The notes under the pieces are model-generated. The model was not told the DNA's origin. It saw only the letters and a program-made list of their open reading frames with translations, and ran no database searches. This document shows, in pieces, positions 35,154 through 51,516 of a DNA stretch of 64,000 nt. The first letter of the stretch is position 1, and every line of letters starts with the position of its first letter. The DNA is taken from contig OW121743.1 of NCBI GenBank assembly GCA_933228675.1, positions 79,603,995 through 79,667,994 of the forward strand, in the 5' to 3' direction. The DNA comes from Stomorhina lunata (taxonomy: Eukaryota > Arthropoda > Insecta > Diptera > Rhiniidae). Made by a program: the position numbers and the translations under genes.

Positions 35154-36947
35154 ATGACAACAATATCTTCAAAATCTAAGGTCTGGAGTTTTTTTACAAG
35201 AAGTGCTGATGGAAAACCAATTGCAAAATGCAATATTTGTAAAAAAGAATACAAGACATCTGGAAATACTTCTAATCTTATGGATCATATGCAAAGAAAA
35301 CACAAGTCCGAGTGGGATAGAGAAGTTCCACAATCTTCAACGTCAGGTCAAAAACAATTGGAAACATATTTCATAGCGGAAGAAACGTCTTACGACATAA
35401 ATAGCTCCAGACAGAAATTACTTTTGCGAAAACTAACATCATTCATTGCAAGGGACTTCCAGCCTTTTAGTGTTGTAGAAGATGCTGGATTTAAGGAATT
35501 TGTGAATGCATTGGACAGCAAATTTATAATTCCATCTCGTAGACAAATAAATGATGTTCTTTTGCCAAATTTGTATGAAGATGCCAAAAAGAAGTTAATA
35601 AATATATTGAAAAATGTAGACGAATGTGCGTTAACTACAGATACGTGGACATCATCTAACACAGAAGGATATATTACTGTAACATGTCATTTTAGAAATT
35701 ACTACACTGATAAACTTGAAGCTGCAGTTATTTCCACAGAAAAGATTGAGGGTAGGCACACTGCTGAAAATTTGAAAAATACACTAAACGAGATTATTAC
35801 AAGATGGGATTTACAAAACAAAGTATCCATTATTGTCACAGACAATGCTGCAAATATTGTTGCAGCTGTAAATTTACTCAAAATAGACCATATGCCGTGC
35901 TTTGCCCATACAATCAATTTGGTTGTAAAAGATGCTTTGTCAACAAATAATGAGTTAAAGGCTTTGATAAAACGTGTCAAAGATATAGTAACTTTTTTCA
36001 AATCCAGTACAATCGCAAGTGACAAATTACGAAGTTTGCAAAGTGAAAAAAACGAACCAGAATTGCGGCTTATTCAGTCAGTAAGTACAAGATGGAATAG
36101 TGAAATGGCAATGATAAGAAGATTTTTAACACTAAGAGAGATGCTTACAATTATTATTATATCATTAAAGAACGGACCGTCTCCTGCAATTGTTATCACA
36201 TCAAATGAATCCGATATTTTATCTGAAATTGTTGATATATTGGAGCCCTTTGAAGATGTAACAACAGAAGTTTCTGGGGACCAATATGTAACTGTGTCTT
36301 TGGTTATACCATTAATTCATGGTATCTTTTTAAAACTACAAAATTTGACTGGTACAATTAAAACACTTATTGGAAAACAAGTATTAGCAGAAATACAAGA
36401 ATCCATTACTAAAAGGCTATTTCCCTATGAGAAGCGAACAGCTGCTATTGTAGCTACAATTGTTGACCCTCGTTTTAAAAAAGCTTTCAGAACATCGGAA
36501 ATTTTCAATAACGCACAAAAATATTTAATTAATGAAATCGAGCATGAAATCGATCGTTCTGTTTCGGAGTCAGATTTCGGAGATTTACAAAATGAGACAC
36601 TAGAAGTGCAAAAACGTTGTCGAAGTAGCCGTTTGCTTTCTTTTGTACAAAACCAACAAGCGCCTAAAACTTCCACTGATGTTTCTACAATTGTACGGCA
36701 ATACATTGAGATGCCGATAAAAAACCGGTCTTGTAACCCAATTTCTTTTTGGGTTGAAAATAAAACTATTTTTAAATCTTTGTCAAATGTTGCACTAAAA
36801 TACCTCATTGTTCCTGCCACTTCCGTACCTTCCGAAAGAAGTTTTTCAGCTGCCGGTGAAATACTCAACGATAGACGCAGTCGTCTTAAGCCCAATAAAG
36901 TTGATATGCTTGTGTTCCTCCAAAAAAATCAATTCCTTCTTGATTAG
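35154..36947 (+). CDS. hAT transposase (BED zinc finger, ZBED-like)
   Basis: It is an uninterrupted 597-codon ORF from ATG 35154 to TAG 36945-36947. An N-terminal BED zinc finger (about residues 8-55) has C26, C29, H45 and H50. The RNase H-like core shows the TTDTWTS motif (D163), VTDNAAN (D230), the C-x2-H motif CFAHTINL (C249, H252), STRWNS (W314), and a glutamate cluster in LEPFEDVTTE (364-372) where the third catalytic acid is expected. The C-terminal hAT dimerisation region (about 515-590) contains PSERSFSAAGEILNDRRSRL. The length is normal for the family. It catalyses cut-and-paste transposition in the nucleus. No intron is needed. A polyadenylation signal AATAAA lies at 37066-37071 inside the element. 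All expected residues are present, so it could be functional. Confidence 0.93.
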   Translation: MTTISSKSKVWSFFTRSADGKPIAKCNICKKEYKTSGNTSNLMDHMQRKHKSEWDREVPQSSTSGQKQLETYFIAEETSYDINSSRQKLLLRKLTSFIARDFQPFSVVEDAGFKEFVNALDSKFIIPSRRQINDVLLPNLYEDAKKKLINILKNVDECALTTDTWTSSNTEGYITVTCHFRNYYTDKLEAAVISTEKIEGRHTAENLKNTLNEIITRWDLQNKVSIIVTDNAANIVAAVNLLKIDHMPCFAHTINLVVKDALSTNNELKALIKRVKDIVTFFKSSTIASDKLRSLQSEKNEPELRLIQSVSTRWNSEMAMIRRFLTLREMLTIIIISLKNGPSPAIVITSNESDILSEIVDILEPFEDVTTEVSGDQYVTVSLVIPLIHGIFLKLQNLTGTIKTLIGKQVLAEIQESITKRLFPYEKRTAAIVATIVDPRFKKAFRTSEIFNNAQKYLINEIEHEIDRSVSESDFGDLQNETLEVQKRCRSSRLLSFVQNQQAPKTSTDVSTIVRQYIEMPIKNRSCNPISFWVENKTIFKSLSNVALKYLIVPATSVPSERSFSAAGEILNDRRSRLKPNKVDMLVFLQKNQFLLD

Positions 36948-37065
36948 GACTTTTTTTGTATGGGATTTCCTATTTAATTTTATTATTTATTTTTTTATTT
37001 ATACATGAATACACATCTTAAGTTATTTAATGAATTGTCAAACGTTTAGTCAATGTATATTTCAT

Positions 37066-37071
37066 AATAAA
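37066..37071 (+). promoter_or_regulatory. Polyadenylation signal of the hAT transposase
   Basis: AATAAA lies 119 bp after the transposase stop codon and before the right terminal repeat, so a transcript could end within the element. Confidence 0.5.
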
Positions 37072-37299
37072 ATCGTAATTCAGCTCCTATGATAAACTTT
37101 TTGTTTACTTTTGATTTAAGCCGATAGTATCGATAGTATCGATATTTTTTTTAGACTATCGATTAATATCGATGGCGTAGACTATCGATAGTTTCCCATC
37201 ACTAGTGTAAAGATGGCAAACATGTGTTTTTCATAGGACCATGGAAATATATTTTGTTCGCTTTAAAAAAATGACAGCAGCTACAAATTCACGGTTGCT

Positions 37300-37512
37300 G
37301 AAATAACCTATAACTGGCAACTAGAATTGACTTTGTTGCCATCTACAATAACCTATAGCTGGCAACTAGAATTGACTCTTGTTGCCATCTACAATATGAT
37401 TTATAATTGACAAAGCAACTGAGGTTCTGTTATTGTTTACATTTGCCATATGTCATTTTGGCAATTGGCAACACAATTAAAGTTGAGCTGCGAAACGCAA
37501 TCGAACCATTAG
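37300..37512. repeat. Dispersed repeat R, copy B
   Basis: It matches copy A (30395-30580) but contains an internal tandem duplication of about 43 bp: AACCTATAACTGGCAACTAG then AATTGACT and TTGTTGCCATCTACAATA, twice at about 37308-37395. The end CGCAATCGAACCATT is inverted relative to 34672-34692, so the hAT element probably inserted inside this repeat. Confidence 0.7.
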
Positions 37513-38954
37513 ATTTTACATTGAACTAAACCTAAATAAACCTAGAACTGAAACTAAAACATTAGGATTAGTTCTAGGTTCAGTTAAAGGTTTAGTTCTA
37601 ACCTTTAACTGAACCTACAACTATTCCTACAACAGAACTTAAAAAATAATTGGTTTTTGATTTTATACAAAAAATTGCAATTTTGCTATTGATTTTATTA
37701 ATTTATTGAATGTTTCCAATGTAATAAAATAACCTTCAGTTATTAAAATACATTTTAACAACACGCTATTTTGTTTTAATTGCAAACATTTAAAGTCTTT
37801 ACCAAAAATCGAGTTCTTTTCTGAGTTAATTTAACTTTGTTCGGCTTTTGACGGACGCACAGTGCCTTGAACATGGACAAAAAAAAAATACTGAAAAGGA
37901 AACGGTACTTTTTCGAATTTGTGTGTATAAAGGTTTAGTTTGGCATTTAGGTACCAAACTAAATTTTCCTTTAAAGTTAAAAAAATTATGTTTGGTATAA
38001 AATTTCGGGTGACTTTTTAAGAGCTTTTGGATTTTATTTGAAATAAAAAAATTTAAAGGAATGTCTGAAATCTTAGTTTGAGTCGAAAGAAGATCTATGG
38101 TACGTTGATGGTCCTTTATTTTTAATTTATTGTAACTGGTCACTCTTTTAATGAAATGTCGACACTGTTGGTCTGTTTAGTAGCGCTTATAACTTTTAAA
38201 CTTGTTTCTAGTCTTTTTTTTTTTAATAATATTTTATTGCTATTTCTAATGTTATTTGGATTTTTTTAATCAAAATTGTATTGAGGTCAGTTCAAAAATA
38301 ATCAACAAACATTTAAAAGAACATTTCGCACCATAATTACGAGCGCGTTCTTTTTATCTAGTCAAAAACAATTCCAAGTCTTGAAATTGTTTACAGAAAA
38401 GTACAAAAAAAACTTGAATGGAAAATATCAAATAAATATTATTAAATTAATTCATATGAAACAACACTTGATTTTTTTTATTATATTTATTTATAAAAAA
38501 ACACAAAATAGAAAAAAAAAAAATGTAAAAAAGTGATAACAAATGAAATAAATAAAAATGTTTTGTATTGCGAATTCTGTTTTTTTTTTCTTCAGAACAA
38601 AGTAAACAAGCCCCCTTTTCAAAATTATACAGGAAAAATAAAAAATAATCTTGTTTTTTTCGCCTATTTAATTACAAAACTGTATTTATTCATTTCAACA
38701 CATTATGGGGTGATATTCAAATTGTTTTGTGGTCGATATTTAATGAATATTTCATGGACTAATGATGTGTTAACATGCCCCTCTTTCTGCCCTCTCCATT
38801 TTATATAGAATGAATATTTCTAATTATTGATAGAGATTTCAAACATTTGACCCTAAAATCACGTTTTCACGGCGGAGTATTTTTTTTTGAAATACAATGT
38901 CGTGAATCATAAAATATTTTAAATATAGGGCGATCTACTTTGATATGTTTTTTT
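37513..38954. other. Intronic AT-rich DNA
   Basis: It contains loose copies of a TAGTTCTAGGTTCAGTT motif on both strands at 37545-37625, related to the 11-bp satellite. Open frames (37826-38143 minus, 38533-38808 plus) lack recognisable motifs. Confidence 0.45.
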
Positions 38955-38969
38955 TAATAAAAAAAACCT

Positions 38970-42088
<3,119 letters not shown>

Positions 42089-42805
42089 GAAAAATTTTAC
42101 CAACTTTAAATTTTTCAATATTTGTTTGTGATAAAATGAGCTTCCCTTATATTTCAAAAATTTAGTAATTTTTTTGTTGTAAATGTTACAAAACAATTGC
42201 AGTTATTTTAATTGACATTAATTCTCAATACAAATCAATTTTGATTAGCAACTGAAACTTTTGTTGCAGCAATTAAATGCAAATTGTTTGTTTGCAATGC
42301 CAATAATTCTATCAAGTAAGAGCTTGTAATTTTCCCTTATTTTTTGTGAATTTTAAATCTTTTGTTAAAAATAAAAGAAAAGATAAAGAAAAATTAATTC
42401 ATTCAAAAATGGTTATTTTAATTTTGCCAAGAAAACTTGGTCTATTTTCAAGAATTGCGCCGAAACTATCAGCCGAACTAATGATTAGCTTCAATTATTA
42501 TTGCACTTTTTTTCAAAATTATTTTTTCAAAATTTTAGCGGATGCGATTTTGTATGTAATTGCATTATTTCTGTGGTTATTTTAGCAAAATATGATTCAT
42601 TTATTTTATTATTATTTCCATAAATTACTTTTGTATTTTGTACTCAGTCATTACTAAATATACTTATAATTTCTAAATATGAAACAATAATTTAAAATGC
42701 TGACACAATATGAGGTGATATTTCAGTTGTTTTGAAAATTTTTTTGTATCCCTGAACTTTACTTAAAAACAAGAACAATTAAATTTTATTATTTTAAGTG
42801 TCATT
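42089..42805. other. AT-rich spacer between arrays
   Basis: Non-repetitive AT-rich DNA. A 79-codon frame at 42346-42585 starts with a non-ATG codon and has no recognised domain. Confidence 0.4.
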
Positions 42806-44398
<1,593 letters not shown>

Positions 44399-44491
44399 TC
44401 ATCTGAACAGAAACTCAACATTTTTCAGTTTAATTTAATATTTTATGTTCTTATTTTTACACAAAGAAATTTTTTATAAAAATATAATTAA

Positions 44492-44738
44492 CCCTCTGCG
44501 ACTGACGTGATGTAGTCCTCACAATTTTTATAACGTATTAGGCTACCAGTCACCATTTCCATGGCTTATATCTTCAAAGTTCATTAAATTTATTTTTTAA
44601 ACTTTGAATTTTTTGGTATCTGCTAGACTAGACTACCAGTCACCATTTCCATGGCTTATATCTTCAAAGTTCATTAAATTTATTTTTTAAACTTTGAATT
44701 TTTTGGTATCTGCTAGACTACACGTTAGTCGCAGAGGG
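44492..44738. mobile_element. piggyBac-like MITE with internal 90-bp duplication
   Basis: TTAA target duplications are at 44488-44491 and 44739-44742. The ends are CCCTCTGCGACTGACGTG (left) and CCCTCTGCGACTAACGTG (right, reverse complement), 17 of 18 matching. TTAA duplication with CCC...GGG ends is the piggyBac signature. The interior is two direct 90-bp repeats (44543-44632 and 44633-44720), virtually identical, each starting CTACCAGTCACCATTTCCAT. There is no ORF, so it is non-autonomous. Confidence 0.9.
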
Positions 44739-44742
44739 TTAA

Positions 44743-46199
44743 ATAATTTCCTCAAACTGTTTATTTTTTTCAAAGATCAAAAATATAATTACATTGCAGT
44801 AATTGCAATTAGAAACTTGTTTGAAAATTTAGTCATTGTTGCAGTAAATTTTGTGGCAAGCAAATTATTACAAAAATGGAAAAGCCACGAAAAAATTTAA
44901 GAATTTAAGCAGAGTCTTTAACTGAATAACAAATGAAAAATTATAGACTACGCCTATGAAAAGTTATCAGCTGATTTTTTTTTAATGACATTGAGACATA
45001 AGTGAAGGTAATTTAATTATTGCAAACGAATCTCATTTTAAATGTTTTCTTAAAAATATTAAACTGTAATCTATAGCTGTAATTTCGCTAAATACTAAAG
45101 AAAAATAATTTATAGATTTTTTAGAAGTATTTATCGGTACTTTAAAACGTGATATTTATTCCAGCTAATTAAATTTTAGCAAACAAAAAAATCGAACTAA
45201 ATCAAGACATGTGAACTATCAATAAAATATTTGCACAAGTTCTAGCGCAAAATTTTCAAAGTATCAAGTGCCAAAATGAATGCAGCGGAAAATTAATCAT
45301 TAGGAAAATAATTTAATTTTCAAATGAGTTAATTAAATAATCTCGTTATAATATTTGTTTAAAAATTGATGTGATCACAAGTTAGTGCTACAAATAATAA
45401 ATCTCTCAAACCATTTTAGAGTCTCATCTCAGAAACTAATAGTGCGACGGCTGTCAAATATATAAAAGTATCTATTAAAGGTTAGGACAAACTGAACATC
45501 ATATGTTTTTAGTAGCGCCATCTATTTGCCTTTAAGTATTGTTTGTACACCTGTTACATATTATTGCATTAGGTAAGGTGCGGGTAATGTGGTATACCTG
45601 TTTTTTTAGATTCCCATAGATTAATACAAGTAAAAAATATCCATAGAAATTTAACGTCCGCAACGACCAAATTTGTATATTACCTTTTATAATTTTAAAT
45701 TTACCTTTTATAATAGGGAATAAGATTGCACAATTTTCCTTATTTTACTTTTCGGTTCAAGGTGATTCAATTTTAATTTAATTCACAATTTATTGGCTAA
45801 GGTTCAAAATTCTGGTTCATTGTTCAATCGAAAATTATAAAACAAATACAAAGTAAAATTAACATTATTGTTTTTTTTTTCTTAAATTTTTCACTTTTCA
45901 TTGAGTTTATTTGCAAATCAAATTAAATAAATTGATTTATAGATTGGATGTACATAAATAAACAAAAAAAAATGCATTTAATCAAAATAAATACATAATC
46001 TCGAATTTAGAAAAAAATCGAAGAAAAAATGATGTAAAACAAAGTCATTTAATTTACATTTTTGGTTTTCTTTTCAAACCGATTTTTTGCCAAAATAATT
46101 TAATTGGCTGTCAATTTGATTAAAAATCTTTGAATATTTGTGTTTTTCTATGTGGTATAACAAATCTTTAGGTTTTTGTCTATAGGTCATTGCCAACGT
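44743..46199. other. Intronic AT-rich DNA
   Basis: No recognised gene. A dispersed-repeat trace GGTAATGTGGTATACC is at about 45588. Confidence 0.45.
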
Positions 46200-46470
46200 C
46201 AATTTCGAAAATATTTGAAGTTCGAATATTTATAGAGATTTTTTAAAAATTCGAATTCATGTAGAGAATTTTTGAAAATTTAAATAATAATAGAAAATTT
46301 TTGAAATTTCGAATATTTGTAGAGAATTTTTGAAAATTCGAATGTGTTTTTGTAGAGAATTTTCCAAAATTTTAATATTGGTAGAGAATTTATTAAAATT
46401 CGACTATTTATTAAAAATATTTCAAAATTCAAATATTTATAGGGAGTTTTTTAAAATTCAAATACAGTCA
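46200..46470. repeat. Decayed ~30-bp array (TTCGAATATTTATAGAGAAT)
   Basis: About eight diverged units of the form AATTCGAATATTTRTAGAGA followed by ATTTTTGAAA, period about 30 bp, lie just upstream of array C. They share the AT-rich TATAGA core. Confidence 0.7.
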
Positions 46471-46540
46471 CTCAAATTACTGTCCCAATGTTTCTAAGTT
46501 CTTTGTAAATAAGAGTGGAACAACAAAGCTGTTGGCTCAA

Positions 46541-48980
46541 AATTTTTTTATTAAAAATTTTTCTATAGAAAATTTTTTTATCAAAAAGTTTTCTATAGAA
46601 AATTTTTTTATCAAAAATTTTTCTATAAAAAATTTTTTTTATCCAAAATTTTTCTATAGAAAATTTTTTTATCCAAAATTTTTCTATAGAAAATTATTTT
46701 ATCCAAAATTTTTCTATAGAAAATTATTTTATCTAAAATTTTTCTATAGAAAATTATTTTATCAAAAATTTTTCTATAGAAAATTTTTTTTATCAAAAAT
46801 TTTTCTTAGAAATTTGTTTTATCAAAAATTTTTCTATGGAAATTTTTTTTATCAAAAATTTTTTATGGAAAATTTTTTTATAGAAAATTTTTTTATCTAA
46901 ATTTTTTCTAACGAACATTTTTTTTATCAAAAATTTTTCTAACGAAAATTTTTTTATCAAAAATTTTTTATGGAAAATTTTTTATAGAAAATTTTTTTAT
47001 CAAAATTTTTTCTAACGAAAATTTTTTTTATCAAAAATTTTTCTAACGAAATTTTTTTATCAAAAATTTTTCTATAGAAAATTTTTTTATCAAAAATTTT
47101 TCTATAGAAATTTTTTTTATCAAAAATTTTTCTAGAGATAATTTTTTTAAAAAAATTTTTTTATCAAAAAATTTTCTATAGAGAATTTTTTATCAACAAT
47201 TTTTCAACAATTTTTTTATACAAAATGTTTTTATCAAAAATTTTTCTATAGACAATTTTTTTATACAAAATTTTTGTATCAAATATTTTTCTATAGAAAA
47301 TTTCTATACAAAATTTTTTAGAGAAAAATTTTTTATTAAAAATTTTTTTTATTAAAAATTTTTTTTATCAAAAATTTTTCTATAGAAAATTTTTTTATCA
47401 AAAATTTTTTCAATAAAAATTTTTCTATAGAACATTTTTTTTATCAAAAATTTTTCTATAGAAAATTTTTTTATCAAAAATTTTTCTATCGAAAATTTTT
47501 TTAACAAAAATTTTTGTATTGAATATTTTTTTATGAAACATTTATCATAGAAAAATTTTTTATCAAACATTTTTCTATAGAAAATTTTTCTATCAAAAAT
47601 TTTTTTGATAAAAAGAAAAATTTTGTATAGAAAAAAGAAAATTGTATAGAAAATGTTTTTTATATTTTGTTTATATTTTTTTATCAAAAATTTTTCTATG
47701 GAAAATTTTTTTATCAAAAATTTTTCTAAATAATGTTTTTTTATCAAAAATTTTTCTATAGAAAATTTTTTTATCAAAAATTTGTTTATCAAAAATTTTT
47801 TCTAAAGAAAATTTTTTTATCAAAAATTTTTGCTATAGAAAATTTGAAAAATTTTGTTTTTATCAAAAATTTTTCTATAGAAAATTATTTTATCCAAAAT
47901 TTTTCTATAGAAAATTATTTTGTCAAAAATTTTTCTATAGAAAATTATTTTATCAAAAAATTTTCTATAGAAAATTATTTTATCAAAAATTTTTCTATAG
48001 AAAATTATTTTATCAAAAATTTTTCTAAAGAAAATTATTTTATCAAAAATTTTCCTATAGAAAATTTTTTTTATCAAAAATTTTTCTATAGAAAATTTTT
48101 TTATGAACAATTTTTCTATAGAAATTTGTTTTATCAAAAATTTTTCTATGGAATTTTTTTTTATCAAAAATTTTTTATGGAAAATTTTTTTTATAGAAAA
48201 TTTTTTTATCAAAATTTTTTCTAACGAAAATTTTTTTTATCAAAAATTTTTCTAACGAAATTTTTTTATCAAAAATTTTTCTATAGAAAATTTTTTTATC
48301 AAAAATTTTTCTATATCAAAAATTTTTCTAGAGATAATTTTTTTAAAAAAAATTTTTTATCAAAAAATTTTCTATAGAGAATTTTTTATCAACAATTTTT
48401 CAACAATTTTTTTATACAAAATGTTTTTATCAAAAATTTTTTTATAGACAATTTTTTTATACAAAATTTTTGTATCAAAAATTTTTCTATAGAAAATTTC
48501 TATACAAAATTTTTTAGAGAAAAATTTTTTATTAACAATTTTTTTATCAAAAATTTTTCTATAGAAAATTTTTTTTATCAAAAATTTTTCTATAGAAAAT
48601 TTTTTTTATCAAAAATTTTTCTATAGAAAATTTTTTCATCAAATATTTTTCTATAGAAAATTTTTCAAAAATTTTTTCAATAAAAATTTTTCTATAGAAA
48701 ATTTTTTTTATTAAAAATTTTTCTATAGAAAATTTTTTTATCAAAAATTTTTCTATCGAAAATTTTTTTAACAAAAATTTTTGTATTTTTCTATGGAAAA
48801 TTTTTTTATCAAAAATTTTTCTATGGAAAATTTTTTTATCAAAAATTTTTCTATAGAAAATTTTTTTATCAGAAATTTTTTCTATAGAAAATTTTTTAAT
48901 CAAAAATTTTTTCTATAGAAAATTTGAAAAATTTTGAGTATTGAAATATTTTTATCGAAAATTTTTTAAATTTTAAAATT
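46541..48980. repeat. 30-bp minisatellite (array C) with 1.2-kb higher-order duplication
   Basis: The unit is TTTTCTATAGAAAATTTTTT followed by TATCAAAAAT, about 30 bp, with many variants. The irregular stretch starting TCTAGAGATAATTTTTTT at 47131 recurs at 48327 with the same sequence of oddities for over 200 bp, an offset of about 1196 bp. A block of about 1.2 kb has therefore been duplicated in tandem. Frames rich in Phe-Tyr-Lys on both strands are by-products of the period being divisible by 3. Confidence 0.95.
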
Positions 48981-49932
48981 CATACTAGTGGTATGGGCTG
49001 CTTACTCCTAGCGAAAGGTTATTGTCATGTTAAAAAACGACCTTTTCCTTCAAGAATCTAAATATTTCGCAGAAAACGAGGAGATTGGTGGCCAAAAAAT
49101 TGACGCAGGACTGTGCAGTCATTGTACCAATAATTTTGTGAAATGTTCCAACACATTTAGCCACCATGCAACCCTAGACTAGTATAGGGGCTTCTATTAC
49201 TGCCAAAAAAGTCTATAAAAAATATTAAATTAAAAAATAACATTAAATATATAAAAAAAAACTAAAGTCAAACAACCGTCCCAAGGCTTTAGCGAATATG
49301 ATATGAAATCTAGTTTCAAACTATAATTCCGCCATACATATTTATATTTTCTTAAAAAAAGTCGTATTACAAAATTAATATCTCATCTCAAATGAATTTT
49401 GAATTTTTCAAACTCAAAATCCACAACATGACGTCATCATCATCAGCTGTTTTTCTGACATAAAATCGAATCATAAATAAACTGAAAACTACAAATCAAC
49501 CACAATCTATGAAAACTATAAATATGCAAAAATAAAATATAAATAAATAAAATAAATGCGGAAAACAACAAATTCAAATAAAAAATCATAAACAATATGA
49601 TTAAGAAAAAGTGGCAACAAAAAAACTAGATTCGAAATGTTTTTGTTTGTAAACAAAATAACGCGTAATAACAAATGGTTAAACACGTTGTTTTTTTTTT
49701 CTTTGTTTGGTATAAAAATTTATCTACGCAAAATAGTTTAATTATCTCAGTTTTTGTTTATAAGATTAAAAACTTTGTATTCGAAATTATTTATGTTAAT
49801 AAAAAATTTCGTTGAATTAATAAACAATTTATTAATATAACGAAAAAAGTCGTTATTAAAACGTTATACAAAAAATCAACTAGAACTTAACCTGAACCTG
49901 AAATAAGAACTTAACCAGGAACTAAAACTTAA
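48981..49932. other. Spacer between arrays C and D
   Basis: Mostly AT-rich. A GC-richer patch at 48990-49200 may be transposon debris (CATGCAACCCTAGACTAG). Near 49875-49930 loose AACTAGAACTTAACCTGAAC motifs resemble the 11-bp satellite in reverse orientation. Confidence 0.4.
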
Positions 49933-51446
49933 AATAGAAAAATATTTCCATCGACAATTTTTGTATAGAAAAATATTTCTATCGACAATTTTTGTATAGA
50001 AAAATATTTCGAACGAAAATTTTTCTATAGAAAAATATTTCAAACGAAAATTTTTCTATAGAAAAATATTTCGAACGAAAATTTTTCTATAGAAAAATAT
50101 TTCGAACGAAAATTTTTCTATAGAAAAATATTTCGAACGAAAATTTTTCTATAGAAAAATATTTCGAACGAAAATTTTTCTATAGAAAAATATTTCGAAC
50201 GAAAATTTTTCTATAGAAAAATATTTCGAACGAAAATTTTTCTATAGAAAAATATTTCGAAAGAAAATTTTTCTATAGAAAAATATTTCGAACGAAAATT
50301 TTTCTATAGAAAAATATTTCGAACGAAAATTTTTCTATAGAAAAATATTTCGAACGAAAATTTTTCTATAGAAAAATATTTCGAACAAAAATTTTTCTAT
50401 AGAAAAATATTTCGAACGAAAATTTTTCTATAGAAAAATATTTCGAACGAAAATTTTTCTATAGAAAAATATTTCGAACGAAAATATTTCTATAGAAAAA
50501 TATTTCGAACGAAAATATTTCTATAGAAAAATATTTCGAACGAAAATTTTTCTATAGAAAAATATTTCGAACAAAAATTTTTCTATAGAAAAATATTTCG
50601 AACGAAAATTTTTCTATAGAAAAATATTTCGAACGAAAATTTTTCTATAGAAAAATATTTCGAACGAAAATTTTTCTATAGAAAAATATTTCGAACGAAA
50701 ATATTTCTATAGAAAAATATTTCGAACGAACATTTTTCTATAGAAAAATATTTCGAACAAAAATTTTTCTATAGAAAAATATTTCGAACGAAAATTTTTC
50801 TATAGAAAAATATTTTGAACGAAAATTTTTCTATAGAAAAATATTTCGAACGAAAATTTTTCTATAGAAAATATTTTAAACGAAAATTTTTCTATAGAAA
50901 AATATTTCTATCGAAAATTTTTCTATAGAAAAATATTTCGAACGAAAATTTTTCTATAGAAAATAATTCTAACGAAAATTTTTGTATAGAAAAATATTTC
51001 TAACAAAAATTTTTGTATAGAAAAATATTTCTAACGAAAGTTTTTCTATAGAAAAAAATTTCTGTCGAAAATTTTTCTATAGAAAAATATTTCTATTTTT
51101 TCTATCAAAAATGTTGTTATAGAAAAATATTTCCATTGAAAGTTTTTCTATAGAAAAATATTTCCATTGAAAGTTTTTCTGTAGAAAAATATTTCTATCG
51201 AAAATTTTTCTATAGAAAAATATTTCTATCGAAAATTTTTCTATAGAAAAATATTTCTATCGAAAATTTTTCTATAGAAAAATATTTCTATCGAAAATTT
51301 TTCTATAGAAAAATATTTCTATCGAAAATTTTTCTATAGAAAAATATTTCTATCGAAAATTTTTTTATAGAAAAATATTTCTAACTAAAATTTTTCTATA
51401 GAAAAATATTTCTATCGAAAATTTGTCTATAGAAAAATATTTCTTT
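49933..51446. repeat. 31-bp minisatellite (array D) abutting exon 2
   Basis: The unit is CTATAGAAAAATATTTCGAA then CGAAAATTTTT, 31 bp, about 48 copies. It is very uniform from about 50000 to 50900, then shifts to a TTTCTATCGAAAA variant from about 51030 to the end. It shares the TTTCTATAGAAAA core with arrays B, C and E. The array stops about 70 bp before the exon 2 splice acceptor. Confidence 0.95.
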
Positions 51447-51516
51447 TAATATTTAAATTTCCCTTTTTTTTAATTTCAAATAATTTTTATTTCTATTTAT
51501 TTTTTATTCCTTCCAG

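Larger units (their letters stand above)
34909..37204 (+). mobile_element. Structurally complete hAT-superfamily transposon
   Basis: The element is 2296 bp. The left end TAGTGATGGGATACTATCGA (34909) pairs with the right end, whose reverse complement reads TAGTGATGGGAAACTATCGA (37204 inward): 21 bp with one mismatch. It is flanked by a perfect 8-bp duplication GTGTAAAG at 34901-34908 and 37205-37212, diagnostic of hAT insertion. Subterminal regions on both sides are packed with ATCGAT/CTATCGAT motifs, plausible transposase-binding sites. The interior holds one intact transposase ORF. Perfect duplication and an unbroken ORF suggest recent insertion into the RETREG-like intron, within a dispersed repeat R copy. 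Confidence 0.95.

Noticed and set aside
35390..36895. Minus-strand ORFs of 90-156 codons
   Set aside because: They are antisense shadows of the hAT transposase ORF.
46532..48903. Phe/Tyr/Lys- and Ile/Glu/Lys-rich ORFs of 60-163 codons
   Set aside because: By-products of the ~30-bp array C, with mirror ORFs on the opposite strand. The same applies to ORFs in array E (58406-59635).
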